In this document: one piece after another, positions 61,342 through 64,000 of the stretch | How positions within the stretch are numbered: the stretch's first letter is position 1 | How the letters are laid out: every line of letters starts with the position of its first letter | Assembly: GCF_000196515.1 (NCBI RefSeq) | Contig: NC_014248.1 | Location: 2,349,001 to 2,413,000, forward strand | Direction: 5' to 3' | Length of the DNA: 64,000 nt | Origin: 'Nostoc azollae' 0708 | GTDB taxonomy: Bacteria > Cyanobacteriota > Cyanobacteriia > Cyanobacteriales > Nostocaceae | The notes under the pieces: generated by a model | The model's database searches: none | Told to the model about the DNA's origin: nothing | Seen by the model: the letters and a program-made list of their open reading frames with translations, nothing else | Position numbers and translations under genes: made by a program

Positions 61342-61428
61342 TGGTCAGTTGTCAGTGGTCAGTTGTCAGTGGGAAAAGCCAAAAGGCAAAAGGTTATTAT
61401 CTTCATGTCCCTATTACCTCATTACCTC

Positions 61429-61947
61429 TTAATATTCCACCAAGGAAATTATCGGTATATCTGGCAGATATTTCCGACCTTGCAAATCCCCTAGCTCGAT
61501 GATAAACCCAAAACCTACAAGTTCGCAGCCAGTCTTCTGCACCAACTTAGCCGTAGCACTTGCAGTTCCACCAGTTGCAAGCAAATCATCTACAATCAAA
61601 ACCTTTCTACCTGGACTTAAAGCATCCTGATGTACTTCCAAGCTATCTGTACCATACTCTAGTTCGTAATCAATACTATGAACTGCTGCTGGTAGCTTTC
61701 CTCTTTTGCGGACAGGAATAAAACCAGAACCCAATTTATAAGCCAGAGGTGCGCCAAAAATAAACCCCCGTGATTCCATACCCACAATGCAATCAGCCTG
61801 TATTTCCAATTCAATACATTTTTGTGCTAAAAAGTCAATAGTATAACGCAAACCATCTGGATCACGCAATAGGGTAGTAATATCGCGAAATAAAATTCCA
61901 GGCCTAGGAAAATCTGGTATGTCACGAATCAGAGATTTTAAATCCAT
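61429..61947 (-). CDS. apt: Adenine phosphoribosyltransferase
   Basis: 172 residues, normal length. Converts adenine and PRPP to AMP (purine salvage, cytoplasm). [20 protein letters not shown] with [24 protein letters not shown], and the PRPP loop [18 protein letters not shown]. 88 bp upstream of the permease gene on the same strand; short direct repeats (TTGTCAGT, TTAGTGG) lie in both flanking spacers. Confidence 0.95.
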   Translation of the reverse strand: MDLKSLIRDIPDFPRPGILFRDITTLLRDPDGLRYTIDFLAQKCIELEIQADCIVGMESRGFIFGAPLAYKLGSGFIPVRKRGKLPAAVHSIDYELEYGTDSLEVHQDALSPGRKVLIVDDLLATGGTASATAKLVQKTGCELVGFGFIIELGDLQGRKYLPDIPIISLVEY

Positions 61948-62340
61948 AATTGGTTAGTGGTTAGTGGTTAGTTGGGAATAGCCAAAAGGCAAGAGACAAG
62001 AGTTGATGGATTTTCCCCAATCCCCAATTCCCTGAAAAATCGTACACTATAATGTCATGTCCTGAAGATTATTGCTCTATGTTTCGTCAATCATTGACAA
62101 TCACCAAGAATTTAACCCAAGCTAGAGATGCATCTCCACTATTAACATAGGTAGGTAAATAGGTAAAATAAGGCTTTAAAAGTTCCATGGCAGTACAGGG
62201 AAATCTTTGAATAACCAAAGTAAATATTGTATATATTGATTGGGATGCTGGCACGACCAGAAGCCTGATTTCTGGTTTGGCTATCTATCTAAAAATTCCT
62301 TTCACTCAGTTTGTTGGAATAGCACAAGGTATTTTATAGA
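61948..62340. other. Divergent spacer between apt and the DUF3038 gene
   Basis: No gene. Contains tandem TTAGTGG-type repeats near 61950 and an AGGTAGGTAAATAGGTAAAAT run at 62149 reminiscent of the MITE ends at 1-58 and 47494. Promoters for both flanking genes are expected here. Confidence 0.4.
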
Positions 62341-62967
62341 ATGAATGTTTACGCAAGTTTAACCCCGTTCGATTCTCCAACGCATGAAGCTATGCCCATG
62401 ATTCTGGACACCTTACCAGATCCAGCGATCGCTAGACAGGGATGCCCACGTAGAACCACATTGCAAATTGACCTGATGTTACTGGCAATAGAGGCCTTAG
62501 AACTTGGTGGTTCTGAAGCTATTCTTGCTTTTGCCCAAGAATTAGACCTGACAAAAATTATTAAAAACCGGGTAGATTTATGGCGAATGCGCACTTCTAA
62601 CCCCTTGCGACGAGCTCATAGCCGCCGACCGTTAAGCATTCTTGAAGCCAAAGCTTTAGTAGTAATTACCTGTTACATAGCGCGGCGTTTAACAGTTGTT
62701 ATCCGTCAGATTCTGGGAATATATCAGCAATTGTCAGAAAAGCAAATTCCACTAGAACAAAATTTGCGTCTAGCTAACTACCTAGAAAGATTTAGAACGC
62801 ATTTTAAAAGTCGCATGAATTCCAGACGTTCTGTTTTACTAACATTAAACTCTGACGAAAAATTAGATGAACTAGCTATAGATTTATTAGCAAAATTACT
62901 ATTCTGCACTGGTACAGCTGGAATGCAGCGTTTCTGGATTTCTCTTTTTGACGGTGAAGTAGAATGA
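62341..62967 (+). CDS. DUF3038 protein
   Basis: 208 residues, mostly helical. PRRTTLQIDLMLLAIEALEL, LWRMRTSNPLRRAHSRRPLS, EAKALVVITCYIARRLTVVI and a C-terminal LLFCTGTAGMQRFWISLFDG mark the cyanobacterium-specific DUF3038 family of unknown function. The stop overlaps the next ATG (ATGA), so translation is coupled to the DUF4335 gene. HIP1 near 62424. Intact. Confidence 0.85.
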   Translation: MNVYASLTPFDSPTHEAMPMILDTLPDPAIARQGCPRRTTLQIDLMLLAIEALELGGSEAILAFAQELDLTKIIKNRVDLWRMRTSNPLRRAHSRRPLSILEAKALVVITCYIARRLTVVIRQILGIYQQLSEKQIPLEQNLRLANYLERFRTHFKSRMNSRRSVLLTLNSDEKLDELAIDLLAKLLFCTGTAGMQRFWISLFDGEVE

Positions 62968-64000
62968 ATATTCAACGTAAGTACAGTCTACCTAATTGCA
63001 CGCTGCTCTTAGAAGGTTTAAGTGATGTTACCATATCCACCCACTTCCAAGAACTGCGCCCAGAACTATCTATCTTGGTTAATGCAGAATGCTATTTATC
63101 TAGTTATAGTCAGCCCATAGCCGGAGGGCGGGAATTTTTTGAAAGCTTAGTCAGAGCAGTAAGCGCCTATGCTCAAGAATTTTTAAGCAATGTACCCAAT
63201 CCCCAAGCACACAACCGGGAGTCCGAACTAGTAGAATTACATAAAATTGACACCAATCACCATAAATTGATTGTGCATTCTGAGATTCCCTCCGGCGGTT
63301 TAGAATCTCAAGCATCAAATGAAGGCAAACAGCCAGCCATTCAAGTTGATTTGACTACTGTACAGTTATTTGATTTAGTTGAAGCGGTAGATCAATTTTT
63401 TGCTGATAGCCAAACATTACCAGAGTTATCACTGGAACTACAACCCGTCACCAGACGCTATGGGGGTTCTAGTCAAGGCGTTTTCAAACAAGTAGTATCT
63501 GCCAGTGTGGGCATCTCCAGTTTAGCTGTTGCGGCAGTCGCTTTTAGCTTAATTCCTCCTCCCCAAGTACGTCCACCAGAACGTAAGTCAGAGGAACAGA
63601 CTAGCACAACAATACCCACAGCCTCACCAACACCAACAATTGAAACTGCATCCACAGCATCACCTATAGCTTTACCGACACGAACCACATCAGCCTTAGC
63701 CTCAGTTACACCAATTATTAAAGATTTAGAAGCACTAGTAAATTCAGTTCCCGAAATTACTGACCCTTCCCAGCTCCGGGCATTAAATCGCCAAGTTTAT
63801 AACCAAATTCATCCAGTGTGGAGTAATCGTTCTGAATTTAGAGAAGATTTAATCTATCGTTTGGGTGTAGCTGCTGATGGTAGTATTATCGGTTACAAAG
63901 CTGTGAACAAAGGTTCCAATGAAGCAGTAAACAAAACTCCACTGCCAAAAATACTATACAATCCTGCTACCCGCAATATTACCAAGGAACCGATCGCTCA
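62964..64000 (+). CDS. DUF4335 membrane-anchored protein, cut by the window end
   Basis: At least 345 residues, still open at 64000. Begins MNIQRKYSLPNCTLLLEGLS. The N-terminal ~165 residues form a soluble domain; a single hydrophobic helix follows at about 172-195 (VSASVGISSLAVAAVAFSLI), then a Pro/Ser/Thr-rich linker (205-250) and a second domain (LEALVNSVPEITDPSQLRAL on). Together with DUF3038 it is a conserved pair in cyanobacteria; the function is unknown. The overlap with the upstream stop suggests that the two proteins act together. Confidence 0.85.
   Translation, partial: MNIQRKYSLPNCTLLLEGLSDVTISTHFQELRPELSILVNAECYLSSYSQPIAGGREFFESLVRAVSAYAQEFLSNVPNPQAHNRESELVELHKIDTNHHKLIVHSEIPSGGLESQASNEGKQPAIQVDLTTVQLFDLVEAVDQFFADSQTLPELSLELQPVTRRYGGSSQGVFKQVVSASVGISSLAVAAVAFSLIPPPQVRPPERKSEEQTSTTIPTASPTPTIETASTASPIALPTRTTSALASVTPIIKDLEALVNSVPEITDPSQLRALNRQVYNQIHPVWSNRSEFREDLIYRLGVAADGSIIGYKAVNKGSNEAVNKTPLPKILYNPATRNITKEPIA

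Overview
The window comes from a filamentous, probably heterocystous cyanobacterium. The evidence is chlL/chlN (dark-operative protochlorophyllide reductase), cpcT (phycobilin lyase), a CruP-like lycopene cyclase homologue, lpxD, a BMC (carboxysome-shell) gene, DUF1816, DUF3038/DUF4335 and DUF5331 genes, HIP1 octamers (GCGATCGC) in the intact genes, and low GC with AT-rich spacers. About half of the sequence is insertion sequences, their debris and pseudogenes with in-frame stops. This level of decay resembles the obligate Azolla symbiont 'Nostoc azollae'; that identification is an inference from general knowledge, not a search result.

Layout. 1-5.5 kb: a three-level nest of ISs (IS66 containing IS1634 containing ISAs1) beside a broken Rieske oxygenase gene. 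5.6-7.8 kb: intact cruP-like gene and a broken membrane protein gene. 7.8-14 kb: IS66 fold-back, IS1634-type fragment, IS630, and a BMC shell-protein gene split by a DDE IS. 14.4-15.2 kb: tRNA-Cys and cpcT. 15.3-16.7 kb: a MITE, a two-copy 280-bp repeat and a dead AAA+ ATPase gene. 17.2-26.9 kb: mostly intact chromosome (trpD, carA, STAS protein, mini-RNase III, rlmB, DUF1816, VOC protein, and a CAP-serine recombinase fusion), with a broken aspartic protease gene and an eroded stretch. 26.9-34.5 kb: a second IS island (ISAs1; IS701 remnant split by IS1634, which is split by IS1380; histidine-kinase debris; a deleted IS1634-type element). 34.9-40.7 kb: a TauE/SafE-type membrane protein with a secreted His/Cys protein, galE, a trimmed YdcF/ElyC-like gene, and an ABC exporter. 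40.8-43 kb: the least rearranged IS1634 copy. 43-46.3 kb: chlL-DUF5331-chlN. 46.9-57 kb: TIGR02450, a dead histidine kinase, clpB, Nif11, broken DUF924 with SRPBCC, broken rubredoxin, BaiN-type flavoprotein, lpxD. 57-60.3 kb: Uma2 remnant, miniature IS1634 derivative, an apparently functional IS5, and the second DDE IS copy. 60.3-64 kb: dipeptide-type permease, apt, DUF3038-DUF4335 (the last runs off the window).

How it fits together. Intact genes are housekeeping (nucleotide, tryptophan, RNA processing, chaperone, outer membrane) or photosynthetic (chlorophyll and phycobilin). Genes for signalling, pigment breakdown, redox side functions and shell paralogues are the ones decaying. The most striking pattern is that separate copies of three IS families carry the same premature stop codons yet sit in different sites, several with their own clean target duplications. 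Already-broken elements therefore appear to have kept moving, presumably mobilised in trans.
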